From: Halorubrum sp. BOL3-1 | GTDB lineage: Archaea; Halobacteriota; Halobacteria; Halobacteriales; Haloferacaceae | Assembly: GCF_004114375.1 (NCBI RefSeq) | Contig: NZ_CP034692.1 | Coordinates: 3,310,118 to 3,374,117 of the forward strand | Direction: 5' to 3' | DNA: 64,000 nt | In this document: positions 1 through 8,600 of the stretch, piece after piece | Layout: every line of letters starts with the position of its first letter | Numbering within the stretch: position 1 is the stretch's first letter | Notes under the pieces: model-generated | Database searches by the model: none | Told to the model about the DNA's origin: nothing | The model's input: only the letters and a program-made list of their open reading frames with translations | Translations under genes and position numbers: made by a program

Positions 1-1065
1 GAAGAACCGCACGCGAGGGCGGAGCGGCTCCTTCCCCCCGGCTTCGAGCTTGTCGAGCGCGGTCGATTTCGCGGCCGCGAGGTCGACGCTCTCGCGGTCG
101 CTCTCCGGCGGCTCGTAGTCGACGAGCCAGTCGGCGGCGTCCTCGCAGCGCACGTCGGTCTCGGCGTCGTCGACGATGCCCTCGTCGCCGTCCTCGCTCG
201 CGGGGGACGCCCCGAGCGCGTCGTAGGCGGCCCGGACGAGCCGCCGCTCGTCGTCGTCGAGCTCGAAGCTCGCGAACGCCTCGGTCACCTTGAAGTAGCG
301 CACCCGGGTCGCGAGGTCGCGGGTCAGCCGGACGTGGGGGTCCTGGTCCGGGCCGACCGGGATCACCGTGGGCTTCGGCTCGTCGACGAGCTGCGGGTAG
401 AGGATGTCCGCGGTCTGGGTGATCACGCTCTGCATGTGCGAGACGTTCGTCTCGCCGTCGAAGCCGTATATCGCCTCGAACTCCGAGAAGTTCGCCTTCG
501 ACCCGAGCTCGAACCCGAGGTCCTGCACCGCGCGGTTGTCGGACTGCCGGTACAGCTCTCCCTCCTCGGCGTCGAAGCCGAGCGCGAGCAGGGAGAGGAG
601 GTAGTTGCGCGCGTGTTCGTCGATCTCCGACCACGACATCCCGCGCGCCGAGTGCGCTTCGAGGTCAGCGATGAGTCCGAACGCGTCGCCGCCCTGCCGT
701 TGATGATAGATCAGCTCGTCGAACACGAGCTTGTGGCCGATGTGCGGGTCGCCGGTGGGCATGAACCCCGACAGCGCCGCGAACGGCTCGTCGTTCGCCA
801 TCGCCTCCGCGACCGCGTCGTACTCGCGGTGCCCGAAGATGACCCCGCGGCGCATCAGGTAGTGCGGGTCCGGCACGTCGCCGCCGACCTCGTCGAACGC
901 TTCGATGCCGAACTCCTCGAAGAGGTCCGCGTAGTCGCCGACAGACGCCGACCCCCACGGGTCGAGCGCGACGTCCTCGGTCGGCTCGTCCGCGCGCTCG
1001 GTCCCGCCGTCCGTCCGGGGGTCACCGGCCGCCGGCGGCTCCCCTTCGGGGGTGTCCTCGTCCAT
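1..1065 (-). CDS. trpS: Tryptophanyl-tRNA synthetase (C-terminus cut by window edge)
   Basis: Class I aminoacyl-tRNA synthetase that charges tRNA(Trp) in the cytoplasm. The start is an ATG at 1065. After about 75 acidic residues comes a HIGH-type motif in the context PTGDPHIGHK, then HQRQGGDAF and the FSEFEAIYGF and PVGPDQDPHVRLTRD stretches typical of archaeal/eukaryal-type TrpRS. The frame stays open to base 1, so about 355 residues are seen and the C-terminal part, including the KMSKS region, lies outside the window. It points away from the ModE-like gene and shares no operon with it. The family call is secure; only the missing end is uncertain. Confidence 0.93.
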   Translation of the reverse strand, partial: MDEDTPEGEPPAAGDPRTDGGTERADEPTEDVALDPWGSASVGDYADLFEEFGIEAFDEVGGDVPDPHYLMRRGVIFGHREYDAVAEAMANDEPFAALSGFMPTGDPHIGHKLVFDELIYHQRQGGDAFGLIADLEAHSARGMSWSEIDEHARNYLLSLLALGFDAEEGELYRQSDNRAVQDLGFELGSKANFSEFEAIYGFDGETNVSHMQSVITQTADILYPQLVDEPKPTVIPVGPDQDPHVRLTRDLATRVRYFKVTEAFASFELDDDERRLVRAAYDALGASPASEDGDEGIVDDAETDVRCEDAADWLVDYEPPESDRESVDLAAAKSTALDKLEAGGKEPLRPRVRFF

Positions 1066-1159
1066 ACCCTCTCTCCCGTCGGTCGACGCAAAAACCGTTC
1101 GCTTGCGCGGGAGCGCGTGTCACGGGGCGACGGCCCGACGCGACCCCGCGAGGCCGGCG

Positions 1160-1957
1160 TCACTCCGTCTGCGGCACCAGCCGCGTCGCGGTCGCCTTCC
1201 ACCGGATCGAGACCGGGTCGCCGCGAGCGAGGCCGAGCCGCTCGATGCTCTCGGCGGTGATCAGCGCGGCGACCTCGACGTCGGCGCTCGCCTCGCTACC
1301 GCCGCTCGCCTCGTCGCCGCCGTCGTTCCCGTCGACCGCGATCCGAACGGTCGACACCGTCTCGCCCGGGTCGACCTCCCGCACCCGTCCGGCGAGGCGG
1401 TTCCGGGCGCTCGTCGCGTCCGGGTCGACCGCGTTGTCCGCGTCGTTGACCGTGACGGCGTCGGCACCGATCCGGACCTGAACCGCGTCGCCGACGGTCA
1501 CCTCGTCGCCCTCGGCGCCTCCGACATCCCCGCCGTGGAGTCCGGACAGCGCTCCGACGGCGGTGTCGACGACCGCGATCTCGCCGTCGACGGCCACCAC
1601 GGTGCCGCCGAGGACCGTCTCCGGCACCGCCGCGGTCGCCGCGAGGACGGCCTGTAGCCGGTCGTAGCGGTCGAGGAGGCGGCGTCCCGGGACAGCGAGT
1701 CGGCTGCCGCCGCCCCCGTCGCCGCCGCGCCGCCGCTCGACGAGGGTTCCGTAGGCCCGCTCCAGCGTCTCAATCCGCGAGAGCGCGCGAGCGCGTGAGC
1801 GACTGAGCTCCGAGGCCGCGCCCGCGACCGACCCCGCCGCGTCGACCGCACGAAGCAGGGCCGCGTCGCGGCCGTCGAACTCGACGCCGCCCTCGACGAG
1901 CGCGGCGCGGCCGCGGCCCGCTGCCCCGTTTCGGTCGGCGTCCGTCGGATCTCCCAT
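1160..1957 (-). CDS. ModE-like regulator: winged HTH plus TOBE domains
   Basis: About 265 residues from the ATG at 1957; an upstream in-frame start at 2023 would overlap the tup promoter. Residues about 25-95 look like the LysR/ModE-type winged helix ([21 protein letters not shown], then [19 protein letters not shown]). The remainder looks like two TOBE-type oxyanion-binding segments ([27 protein letters not shown] with [21 protein letters not shown]). ModE proteins bind molybdate or tungstate and control its uptake. The gene is divergent from tupABC with about 100 bp between starts, so it probably senses Mo/W and regulates that operon. Ligand specificity cannot be read from the sequence. Confidence 0.75.
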   Translation of the reverse strand: MGDPTDADRNGAAGRGRAALVEGGVEFDGRDAALLRAVDAAGSVAGAASELSRSRARALSRIETLERAYGTLVERRRGGDGGGGSRLAVPGRRLLDRYDRLQAVLAATAAVPETVLGGTVVAVDGEIAVVDTAVGALSGLHGGDVGGAEGDEVTVGDAVQVRIGADAVTVNDADNAVDPDATSARNRLAGRVREVDPGETVSTVRIAVDGNDGGDEASGGSEASADVEVAALITAESIERLGLARGDPVSIRWKATATRLVPQTE

Positions 1958-2023
1958 GTTCGCGGCGTCGGGGCCGAGCGTGTTGGCGCTTTCGCCAGAC
2001 CGCCGGCGCGGTGTGCGACGCAA

Positions 2024-2030
2024 CTTATAT
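2024..2030 (+). promoter_or_regulatory. TATA-like box of the tup operon
   Basis: CTTATAT lies 26-32 nt before the ATG at 2056, the spacing expected for a leaderless haloarchaeal transcript. This supports the start at 2056 rather than the upstream in-frame ATGs at 2011 and 2029. The divergent ModE-like gene starts 66 bp away, so a repressor site could sit in this gap. Confidence 0.6.
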
Positions 2031-2055
2031 GAAGCGGCGCCACGCCGTTGTATCT

Positions 2056-2979
2056 ATGAAGATACATCGTCGTGAGTTCGTGGCGACGGTGGGGGCCGGT
2101 GCGCTCGCGGGCATCGCCGGCTGTTCGTCGGCGAGCGGCGAAGGAGGGCGTGCCGGGGTGGCCGGCGAGACGCTCACCCTCACGACGACGACGAGCACCT
2201 ACGACACGGGGCTACTCGACGAGATCCATACGGACTTCGAGGACCTGTACGGCGTGACCGTCGACGCGGTCCCGCAGGGGACCGGTGCGGCCCTACGGAC
2301 GGCTCGCGACGGCGACGCCGACGTCGTGATGGTCCACGCCCGCGGGCTCGAAGACGAGTTCATGCGGAACGGGTACGGCGTCAACCGTCGCGACCTGCTG
2401 TTCAACGACTTCGTCATCGTCGGTCCCGAAAGCGATCCGGCGGGAATCGCGGGGACGAGTTCGGCCACCGGCGCGCTCGCCGCGATCGCCGACGCGGAGG
2501 CGCAGTTCGTCTCGCGCGGCGACAACTCCGGGACCCACACGAAGGAGCTGAACCTCTGGGAAGCCGCCGGCACCGAGCCGGACGGGGACTGGTATCAGGA
2601 GACCGGCACCGGGATGGGCGAGGCGCTAAACGTCGCGGCCCAGCAGGGAGCGTACGCCCTCTCGGACCGCGGAACCTTCATTTCGCAGCGCTCGAAGCTC
2701 GAACTCTCCGTTCTCGTACAGGGACCGATCGAGGACGGCCCGGAGATCCTCGCGAACCCCTACGGGATCATGGCCGTCAACCCCGGCGTTCACGACAACG
2801 CTAACTACGACCTCGCGATGGCGTACATCGGCTGGATCACCAGTCCCGGGGTTCAGGACTCGATCTCGGACTACCGGGTGAACGGCAAACAGGTGTTCTT
2901 TCCCGAGGCGGTCTCAGAGGACCCGGACTTCGGCCAGTACGTTCCGGAAGGCTGGAGTGACGGCTCGTCCGACGCGTAG
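2056..2979 (+). CDS. tupA: Tungstate/molybdate ABC transporter, substrate-binding lipoprotein
   Basis: 307 residues. The N-terminus [19 protein letters not shown] ends in a lipobox-like GIAGC, which suggests a Tat-exported lipoprotein anchored on the outer face of the membrane. The mature part starts with [16 protein letters not shown] and continues with [21 protein letters not shown] and [17 protein letters not shown], typical of TupA tungstate-binding proteins (PBP-like fold). It is the first gene of a tight tupABC operon. Tungstate and molybdate cannot be told apart here; both molybdoenzymes further along the window would need one of them. Confidence 0.88.
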   Translation: MKIHRREFVATVGAGALAGIAGCSSASGEGGRAGVAGETLTLTTTTSTYDTGLLDEIHTDFEDLYGVTVDAVPQGTGAALRTARDGDADVVMVHARGLEDEFMRNGYGVNRRDLLFNDFVIVGPESDPAGIAGTSSATGALAAIADAEAQFVSRGDNSGTHTKELNLWEAAGTEPDGDWYQETGTGMGEALNVAAQQGAYALSDRGTFISQRSKLELSVLVQGPIEDGPEILANPYGIMAVNPGVHDNANYDLAMAYIGWITSPGVQDSISDYRVNGKQVFFPEAVSEDPDFGQYVPEGWSDGSSDA

Positions 2980-2981
2980 CC

Positions 2982-3698
2982 GTGCCGATCGAAGCGACCG
3001 CACAGTTGGCGCCCGCGCTCCTCGACCTCCCCTTCAGGGACGGGTACGTCCGGAGCGTCGTCTTCGTCTCGCTGTACGTGAGCGTCACCGCCGCGGCGCT
3101 GAGCACCCTCGTCAGCGTGCCGACCGCGGTCGCGATCGGGTTCGTCGACTTCCCCGGGAAGGGGTTCGTGAAGTCGGTCGTCAACACGGGCATGGGCTTT
3201 CCCAGCGTCGTGGTCGGGCTGGTCGTGCTCTTCGCCGTCTCGAATCAGGGACCGCTCGGGTCGCTGAACCTCGTCTTCACCAAGCAGGCGATGATCGTGT
3301 CGCAGTTCGTGCTCGCGACGCCGCCGATCACGGCGATCAGCCTCGCGGCCGTCGACGGGGTCGACGACGGCGTCCGCGACGCGGCGCGCGCCCTCGGCGG
3401 GACGCGGATCGACGCCGCCCTCGTCGTGATCAAGGAGGCGCGCTACGGGATCGCCACCGCGGTGTTGGCCGGGTTCGGCCGCGCGGTGAGCGAGGTCGGG
3501 TCCGTCCTCATCGTCGGCGGGAACATCACGGGCGCGGACGGGGTCTCGAAGACGCGTACCCTGACGACAGCCATCCAGCTGGAGGCGCGGCAGGGTCAGT
3601 ACGAGACCGCGATGGTCCTCGGCGCCGTCCTCGTCGCGCTCGTGTTGACCGTCAACGCGGTGGTCGTCCGCTTCGGTGACCGGGGGGTTCAGGGCTGA
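2982..3698 (+). CDS. tupB: Tungstate/molybdate ABC transporter permease
   Basis: 238 residues from a GTG start two bases after tupA. It is an integral membrane protein with several hydrophobic helices ([32 protein letters not shown]) and the conserved ABC-permease loop in the form [19 protein letters not shown], the contact site for the ATPase. The gene ends in TGATG, overlapping the start of the ATPase gene, which implies translational coupling. Length and motifs fit TupB (ModB-like) permeases. Confidence 0.88.
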   Translation: MPIEATAQLAPALLDLPFRDGYVRSVVFVSLYVSVTAAALSTLVSVPTAVAIGFVDFPGKGFVKSVVNTGMGFPSVVVGLVVLFAVSNQGPLGSLNLVFTKQAMIVSQFVLATPPITAISLAAVDGVDDGVRDAARALGGTRIDAALVVIKEARYGIATAVLAGFGRAVSEVGSVLIVGGNITGADGVSKTRTLTTAIQLEARQGQYETAMVLGAVLVALVLTVNAVVVRFGDRGVQG

Positions 3699-4450
3699 TG
3701 CTCCGCGCGACCGACGTCTCGGCCTCGTACGGCGACGAGATCGTCCTCCGAGACCTGTCGGTCGAGGTCGACGCCGGCGAGGTCGTCGCCGTCATCGGTC
3801 CGTCCGGGGTCGGCAAGACGACGCTGCTCCGCCTGCTCGGGCTCTCCGTCGAGCCGGACGACGGGACCGTCGCGCTCGACGGGACCGACGCGTGGGTCCG
3901 CTCCGAGTCCGAGCGGCTCGCCCTGCGTCGCCGGATCGGGATGGTGTTCCAGGCGGCGAACCTCTTCGACGCCTCCGTCGCGCGCAACGTCGAGTACGGG
4001 CTCCGGGTCCGCCGGTCGTGGGTTGACCGGCTCGGGTCGCTGCTGGGGGCGAACAAACTGCCCGACATGGTCCGGGACGCGCTCGACGTCGTCGGACTGG
4101 CGGACGCGACGCGCCGCCACGCCGATTCGCTGTCCGGCGGCGAGGCCCAGCGCGTGTCGTTCGCCCGCGCGCTGGCGTACGAGCCGGACGCCCTCCTCCT
4201 CGACGAGCCGACCTCCGATCTGGACCCCCGCAACACGGCCGTCATCGAGGAGGCGATCGGCGAGGCGCGAGACCGGGGAATCGGCGTCGCGATCGCGACC
4301 CACGACATGCACCAAGCCGAGCGCGTCGCGGACCGCGTCGCGGTGCTGCTCGACGACGGGATCACCGAGGTCGGACCCACGGAGCGGGTCTTCGAGGACC
4401 CGGCCGACGAGCGCACCCGGAAATTTATCTCCGGGGAGCTGGTGTACTGA
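3698..4450 (+). CDS. tupC: Tungstate/molybdate ABC transporter ATP-binding protein
   Basis: 250 residues. Walker A is GPSGVGKTT at residues 34-42, the signature LSGGEAQR begins at residue 145, Walker B is ALLLDEP near 165-171, and the switch histidine follows in [10 protein letters not shown]. It hydrolyses ATP to drive uptake through TupB. Its start overlaps the TupB stop (TGATG). It is the last gene of the operon; about 880 bp without a gene follow. Confidence 0.9.
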   Translation: MLRATDVSASYGDEIVLRDLSVEVDAGEVVAVIGPSGVGKTTLLRLLGLSVEPDDGTVALDGTDAWVRSESERLALRRRIGMVFQAANLFDASVARNVEYGLRVRRSWVDRLGSLLGANKLPDMVRDALDVVGLADATRRHADSLSGGEAQRVSFARALAYEPDALLLDEPTSDLDPRNTAVIEEAIGEARDRGIGVAIATHDMHQAERVADRVAVLLDDGITEVGPTERVFEDPADERTRKFISGELVY

Positions 4451-4553
4451 GCCGGAACTGCGTATCTTGGCCTTGTTGAAATCCCCTGTAGTTGATAATT
4501 TCACGGCCTCGATCGCTCAGTACAGGTGACGCAGTGATCGATCTGCTGAGTCA

Positions 4554-4708
4554 GTGCGGTGGCGCGTGCCTGCGAGGCCGCACCGCGGCCGAGTAGCACG
4601 CGCGAGGGACGCGGTGAGCGCTCGCAGAGCGCGAACCGCGAGGCTGGGGAGGTGTGAGGTGCTGTGCGGGGTGGGAATCGAAGGGGCTGGGGCTTCGGAA
4701 GTGTTCAC
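4554..4708. repeat. Dispersed GC-rich repeat, copy 1
   Basis: This stretch matches the order of blocks seen again at 57107-57367: GCCTGCGAG, GCGGCCG..GT, GCACGCGCGAGGGA, GGGGAGG.GTGAGG, GTGC.GGG..GGGA.TCGAAGGGGC, and finally GGCTGGGGCTTCGG followed by GTGTTC. Short ORFs run through both copies but have no family features, so I read this as non-coding. Its outer edge abuts the transposon-end-like sequence at 4719. Confidence 0.6.
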
Positions 4709-4718
4709 CGCACCAGCA

Positions 4719-4860
4719 TTGACATCCTCCTCCGCGTGAACGCGGAGGAACCCGAGCGGTGGAAGTTTCGGGTTTACAACCACGGAAGCCGCCACTTTGC
4801 GGGAATCCGTCTAACCCAGTCATCGTGGTCGGTGGCTGACTGGCGTTAACGAGAACAAAG
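4719..4860 (-). mobile_element. Decayed IS200/IS605-type right end (omega-RNA-like)
   Basis: The minus strand carries a strong hairpin at 4728-4749 (TCCTCCGCGT, 2-nt loop, ACGCGGAGGA), followed by GAGGATGTCAAT at the outer edge. From memory this hairpin and tail are common at the ends of haloarchaeal IS200/IS605 (tnpB) elements, where the omega RNA terminates. No TnpB or TnpA coding sequence is seen beside it, only broken frames up to about 5100, so this would be a solo end or remnant. The family call is by recollection and is tentative. Confidence 0.4.
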
Positions 4861-5327
4861 TTCTCGTTCGCACAGCGGAAATCTTTGATTTCTGAGGACG
4901 GTGCCAAACCGCCGGTGCTCCTGTCCACAGCGTCGGTGACTCTCGTCTGTTGTTTTTGCCAGCAGAGAGTCGCTGACGCGTCAGTAGATTCAGCGTTATC
5001 TTCGGGCGTGCTCGACCGACAGGTACCAGACGAACCCTTCGAGGATTCGCGTTCACCACGTCGGCGTTTCGGATACTGCCTCATTGAACGGCGGCGAGGC
5101 CGCCTCCGAAGGCCGTTCGCAATCCGCTCCGTTCCGTCCCGACCGTACTCTCGTAAGCCAGTTCTTGTCAGTTGAAGATGTGGATTGGAAACTCTGACTG
5201 TGCTATCGGTAGTGGATTGGTTCTCTTGTCGTCGGATTCATCCTGCGGCTAAAGCCCCAAGTATTCTCCTTACTCTTTATAAATAGACTCTCGCCCGCTT
5301 GCGATCTCTCCGTCACTTCTCGCGTTC
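4861..5327. other. Gene-free stretch, probable element debris
   Basis: No frame here has a recognisable protein, a start with a TATA-like box, or haloarchaeal codon bias over a useful length. Base composition is lower in GC than the neighbours. It probably continues the decayed element on its left. I see no tRNA-like cloverleaf and no perfect terminal inverted repeat. Confidence 0.4.
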
Positions 5328-6146
5328 TCAGATACGTTCGAGGAACGTCCGGAGTTCGGCGACTGCTGCGTCGAACTCGTCCCGAAACACGTAGTGACCG
5401 GCGTCAGGGACGTGAACGATTCGCCCGGAACGAAGTGTCTCGACCGCATCGATATCCGTCACCCGTTGTTCGATGTCGCTATCGCGACGCAAAACGAGAG
5501 TCGGTGCCGTGATCTCTTCGAACGCTCCTGCGAGTGGTGGCTGTCCGTGTCGGGAGATGTTCGCGATAGCGGGGTCGCATTCGTCCGTCGCCACCGCGAG
5601 ACGGCGGGCGTGCTCGTCGCCGAGACCGTCGTACTGATCCCGTATGCGCTCCTCAATGCTCAGTTCTTTCCCCTCCGCTAACCGCTGTCTGACGATCTCG
5701 GCCCGCCGTTCGGGGTCTATCTCTGGGGTGCCGTCGACCCCGACGGGGTCCACGAGGACGATTCCTCGCGGCAGGCTCGGGTGTCTCGCTGCGGTCCACG
5801 CAACAGTCGCTGCACCGATTGAGTGGCCAAATAATATGGGATCCGCAATGTCAAGAGCGTCAAGGAGACCACAGAGGTCCGCGACCCGATCGTCGATAGC
5901 GTATCCGGACTCGGGTGCGTCCGACCTGCCGTGCCCGCGGGCGTCGTATGCTACGACCCCGTACTCGTCTGTGAGTTCGTCGGCGAGGGAGACCCATCGC
6001 CGACCGTTGTCGTAGAGTCCGTGCGCCATTACTAACGTCGGCCCCGTCCCTGCCCGGTAGTACTGTAAGTCAATGTCGGGTACCTGTACGGTTCCGGAAC
6101 TCCAGCTATCGGGGAGAGACATCGGTGAACTTTCTGAGGACCGCAT
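5328..6146 (-). CDS. Alpha/beta-fold hydrolase
   Basis: 272 residues. The fold is shown by MAHGLYDNGRRW (oxyanion region), YDARGHGRSD, the nucleophile elbow GHSIG (Ser) and a C-terminal DAGHYVFRDEF carrying the catalytic His; the acid is probably the Asp in LRRDSD. It should act on a small ester, lactone or similar substrate in the cytoplasm, but the substrate cannot be inferred. A TATA-like CTATATG about 20 nt before 6146 on this strand supports the start; a second Met eight codons in (6122) is possible. It stands alone beside the transposon debris and has lower GC than its right-hand neighbours, which may indicate recent arrival. Confidence 0.8.
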   Translation of the reverse strand: MRSSESSPMSLPDSWSSGTVQVPDIDLQYYRAGTGPTLVMAHGLYDNGRRWVSLADELTDEYGVVAYDARGHGRSDAPESGYAIDDRVADLCGLLDALDIADPILFGHSIGAATVAWTAARHPSLPRGIVLVDPVGVDGTPEIDPERRAEIVRQRLAEGKELSIEERIRDQYDGLGDEHARRLAVATDECDPAIANISRHGQPPLAGAFEEITAPTLVLRRDSDIEQRVTDIDAVETLRSGRIVHVPDAGHYVFRDEFDAAVAELRTFLERI

Positions 6147-6373
6147 AGTTACTGCTCGTCTAACATATAGAAATGTGCTTTGAACTCGTATCCACTTCCT
6201 CGGACCGTCTCTACGTCTTGTGCGAGCCGGTTCCCCGGTAGAGAACAGGTCGCACCTTCTTCCGTTACGCCGTTGACGTGTAGTGAGTGGCTCCCGAGGA
6301 ACAGCGGAAAACGCGGACCGCTCTCCGAAACGTCGATTTCAAGAGGTCCGTGGCGAGCGAGGACGAACCCGAC

Positions 6374-6940
6374 TCATCCGGAGTGCCCGTCGAGGTCGAA
6401 GGAGAGCCGCACCGCCTCGCCCGCGTCGGCGTCGCCCGCGTCGACCACGTCGTCGCCGGCGGCGAAGCCGGCGTGGAGGTGGCCGTAGGTCCGGTCGATC
6501 GCCTCCACGATCACCTTCGTGTCGCCCGTGACGGGCATGAAGTTCGTGTCGCCGTTCCAACGCGGGACGACGTGGGTGTGGAGGTGGTCGACCGAGCCGC
6601 CGGCGGCCGAGTCACCGAGGTTCTGTCCCGTGTTGACGCCGTCGGGGTCGACGTCGGAGCGCATCGCCGCCAGCGTCGCCGCCTTCAGCTTCGCGTGGTC
6701 GAGGAGGGTCGCGTCGTCGAGGTCGGTCGGGTCCTCGCGGTGTTCCCGGGGGATCACCATCGCGTGGCCGGGGTTGTACGGGGCGTTGTTGAGCAGGACG
6801 TAGTTGCGGTCGCTGTAGGCGACGATCCGGGCCTCGCGGTCGTCCTCGCGCTCGGGGAGGACGCAGAACGGGCAGCCGTCGATCGGGTCCTCGTCCCGCT
6901 CGACCCACTCGATCCGCCAGGGGGCGTATATCTGCTCCAT
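6374..6940 (-). CDS. HIT-family nucleotide hydrolase/transferase
   Basis: 188 residues. CPFC near residue 22, then NYVLLNNAPYNPGHAMVIPREH and the histidine triad SVDHLHTHVVPRW (H-x-H-x-H) identify a HIT protein of the branched Fhit/GalT-like group. These act on dinucleoside polyphosphates or nucleotide-amine conjugates. Its ATG at 6940 overlaps the stop of the methionine aminopeptidase gene, so the two are co-translated. Confidence 0.88.
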   Translation of the reverse strand: MEQIYAPWRIEWVERDEDPIDGCPFCVLPEREDDREARIVAYSDRNYVLLNNAPYNPGHAMVIPREHREDPTDLDDATLLDHAKLKAATLAAMRSDVDPDGVNTGQNLGDSAAGGSVDHLHTHVVPRWNGDTNFMPVTGDTKVIVEAIDRTYGHLHAGFAAGDDVVDAGDADAGEAVRLSFDLDGHSG

Positions 6941-7848
6941 CAGTCGTCGAAGCCGTGGATGCCCGCGGTCGTCACCTCGACGCCGTCCTCGGTGACGAGC
7001 AGGGTGTGTTCCGCCTGACTCACGAGGGCGTCGTCGTCTTCCTTCAGGACGGGGTACCCCTTGATCGCGTTCGCCTGCTTCAGCCGGCGGAGCGCCATCT
7101 CGGCGCGGTCCGTCTCCAGCCACCGCGCGGCGAAGGGGAGGTCGTCGAACGCATCGATCTCTTCGAGGGCCTGCCGGGCGCGGCGGTCGCGAACGCTCCC
7201 GGAGCCCTGCTGTTCGAAGATCTCCTCGTCGGTCCCCTCGCCCACCTTGCCGCGCCCGTCGGTCGCGAACGGCTCGATAGCGACCGCCTGCCCCGGCTCC
7301 AGCTCGACCGAGCGGTCGACGCCGCGGTTCGGGACGGTGGGACCGGTGTGGGCGTCGTAACGCTCGACGCCGTGACCCGAGAGGTTGAGGACGGGCGTGT
7401 AGCCGTACCCGCGGATCACGTCCTCGATCGCCTCCCCGACGACGCCGACCTCGACGCCGGGACCGGCCTCGTCGAGGGCGGCTTCCAGCGCCATCTCCGC
7501 GGCCTCGACGAGCTCCGGGTTCCCGGAGTGGTCGACGGTTACCGCGGCGTCGGCGATGTAGCCGTCGACGTGGACGCCGACGTCGAGACACACAATCTCC
7601 TCGCCGAACTCGGTCTCGTCGTCGCGGGCGGGCGTCGCGTGGGACGCCTCCGGGTCGACGCTGACGTTCACCGGGAACGCGAGGCCCGCGCCCTGCTCGC
7701 GGACGAAGTCCTCCGTCCACTCCGCGACTTCGAGGTGCGTTCGGCCCGGTTCGACCATCTCTCGGGCCTCGTTCATCGCCTCGGCTAACACCGCGCCCGC
7801 CTCGCGGTAGCTCTCGACCGCGTCCGCGTCGAGGGATCCGTGACTCAT
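6940..7848 (-). CDS. map: Methionine aminopeptidase, type II
   Basis: 302 residues from the ATG at 7848; an upstream ATG at 7875 adds nine residues that look unlike the family. It removes the initiator Met from nascent proteins. The dinuclear-metal site residues can be seen in CLDVGVHVDGYIADAAVTVD (two Asp), NLSGHGVERYDAH (His), IEPFATDGRG (Glu) and QAEHTLLVTEDGVEVTT (Glu). Length and the large type II insert fit archaeal MetAP2-like enzymes. It overlaps the HIT gene by one base. Confidence 0.92.
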   Translation of the reverse strand: MSHGSLDADAVESYREAGAVLAEAMNEAREMVEPGRTHLEVAEWTEDFVREQGAGLAFPVNVSVDPEASHATPARDDETEFGEEIVCLDVGVHVDGYIADAAVTVDHSGNPELVEAAEMALEAALDEAGPGVEVGVVGEAIEDVIRGYGYTPVLNLSGHGVERYDAHTGPTVPNRGVDRSVELEPGQAVAIEPFATDGRGKVGEGTDEEIFEQQGSGSVRDRRARQALEEIDAFDDLPFAARWLETDRAEMALRRLKQANAIKGYPVLKEDDDALVSQAEHTLLVTEDGVEVTTAGIHGFDD

Positions 7849-7953
7849 GGACGCGGTTTCGGTGAGCGCGCGCAAAGAGGTTGCGGAGGGCGGTCGAGCG
7901 GTGCGGATGCGGAGGGCGGTCGAGCGGCGCGGCGGAGAGGAACCCGACGGCGC

Positions 7954-8190
7954 TCAGGCGGGCGTGATATCGACGTGCCACCCGCCGTCCGCCGGATTCG
8001 CCGTCTCGTGGGTGAACTCCCGTTCCTCCAACACGTCGTACAGCGGCTTCGGCTCGAAACCGTTGACCAGCAGCAGCGACTCCCCGTCGTCCACCCCGCC
8101 GAGGGCGGTCATGATGTCCCCGAACGGTTCGCCGTCGATCTCGCGGGCGTCCAGCCGCTCGTCCGCGTCGTCGAACGGGTCGACGCTCAT
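7954..8190 (-). CDS. DUF2249 domain protein
   Basis: 78 residues. LDAREIDGEPFGDIMTAL and GESLLLVNGFEPKPLYDVL, with a closing GGWHVDITPA, match the DUF2249 pattern (TusA-like fold, commonly linked to denitrification or redox enzymes). No function is established. It is divergent from the CGCGG-type gene with about 90 bp between starts. Confidence 0.75.
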   Translation of the reverse strand: MSVDPFDDADERLDAREIDGEPFGDIMTALGGVDDGESLLLVNGFEPKPLYDVLEEREFTHETANPADGGWHVDITPA

Positions 8191-8282
8191 GGTCGTCCCG
8201 ACGGGTCGCGCGGTGGTTAACCCTCTCGTCGAACACGTTCGCTCGAAGCGACATCCGCGCGGGGGACGTACCCTCGGTCGAG

Positions 8283-8594
8283 ATGACGACCTCTCACGAC
8301 GGTCGCGACCACGGCGCGGATCCGATGGCGGATCACGTTCACGAGAACTCGTGGTCCGCGAACCTCGAAGGCCCCGAACACGCCGCGGACCGCGACTTCC
8401 TCGTCCGGCAGGCGATCGAGGCCGTCGAACACACGGCCGCCGGAAACCACGTCAACCTCGTCACCCACGGGGACCACGGCCACCCGGGGGCGTACCTCTT
8501 CGACGCGCTCGAATCGGTACTCGACGACGACCTCGACCCGGAGTACGTCGAGCAGTGCGGCTGCGGCGGCCACGTCGTTCGCGTCGACGTCTGA
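8283..8594 (+). CDS. CGCGG-family putative radical-SAM-modified RiPP precursor
   Basis: 103 residues with the C-terminal sequence YVEQCGCGGHVVRVDV (Cys92 and Cys94). The body is His-rich (NLVTHGDHGHPGAYLF). This matches the haloarchaeal family that NCBI names as putative rSAM-modified RiPP proteins with a CGCGG core. Members are thought to be substrates of a radical-SAM/SPASM maturase; I see no such maturase in the window. The ATG at 8283 is used; Met15 (8325) is an alternative. Neighbours are DUF2249 on the left and a convergent histidine kinase on the right. The family name is from memory; the mature product is unknown. Confidence 0.65.
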   Translation: MTTSHDGRDHGADPMADHVHENSWSANLEGPEHAADRDFLVRQAIEAVEHTAAGNHVNLVTHGDHGHPGAYLFDALESVLDDDLDPEYVEQCGCGGHVVRVDV

Positions 8595-8600
8595 CCGGGT

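Noticed and set aside
4451..4560. Short sequence with TTGTTGAAATC and nearby inverted segments, like a transposon end
   Set aside because: I could not find a matching opposite end, a transposase frame or a target duplication, so no element is called.
4660..4700. Sequence GGGAATCGAAGG resembling a tRNA T-arm
   Set aside because: No acceptor or anticodon stem can be drawn around it; it is part of the dispersed repeat.
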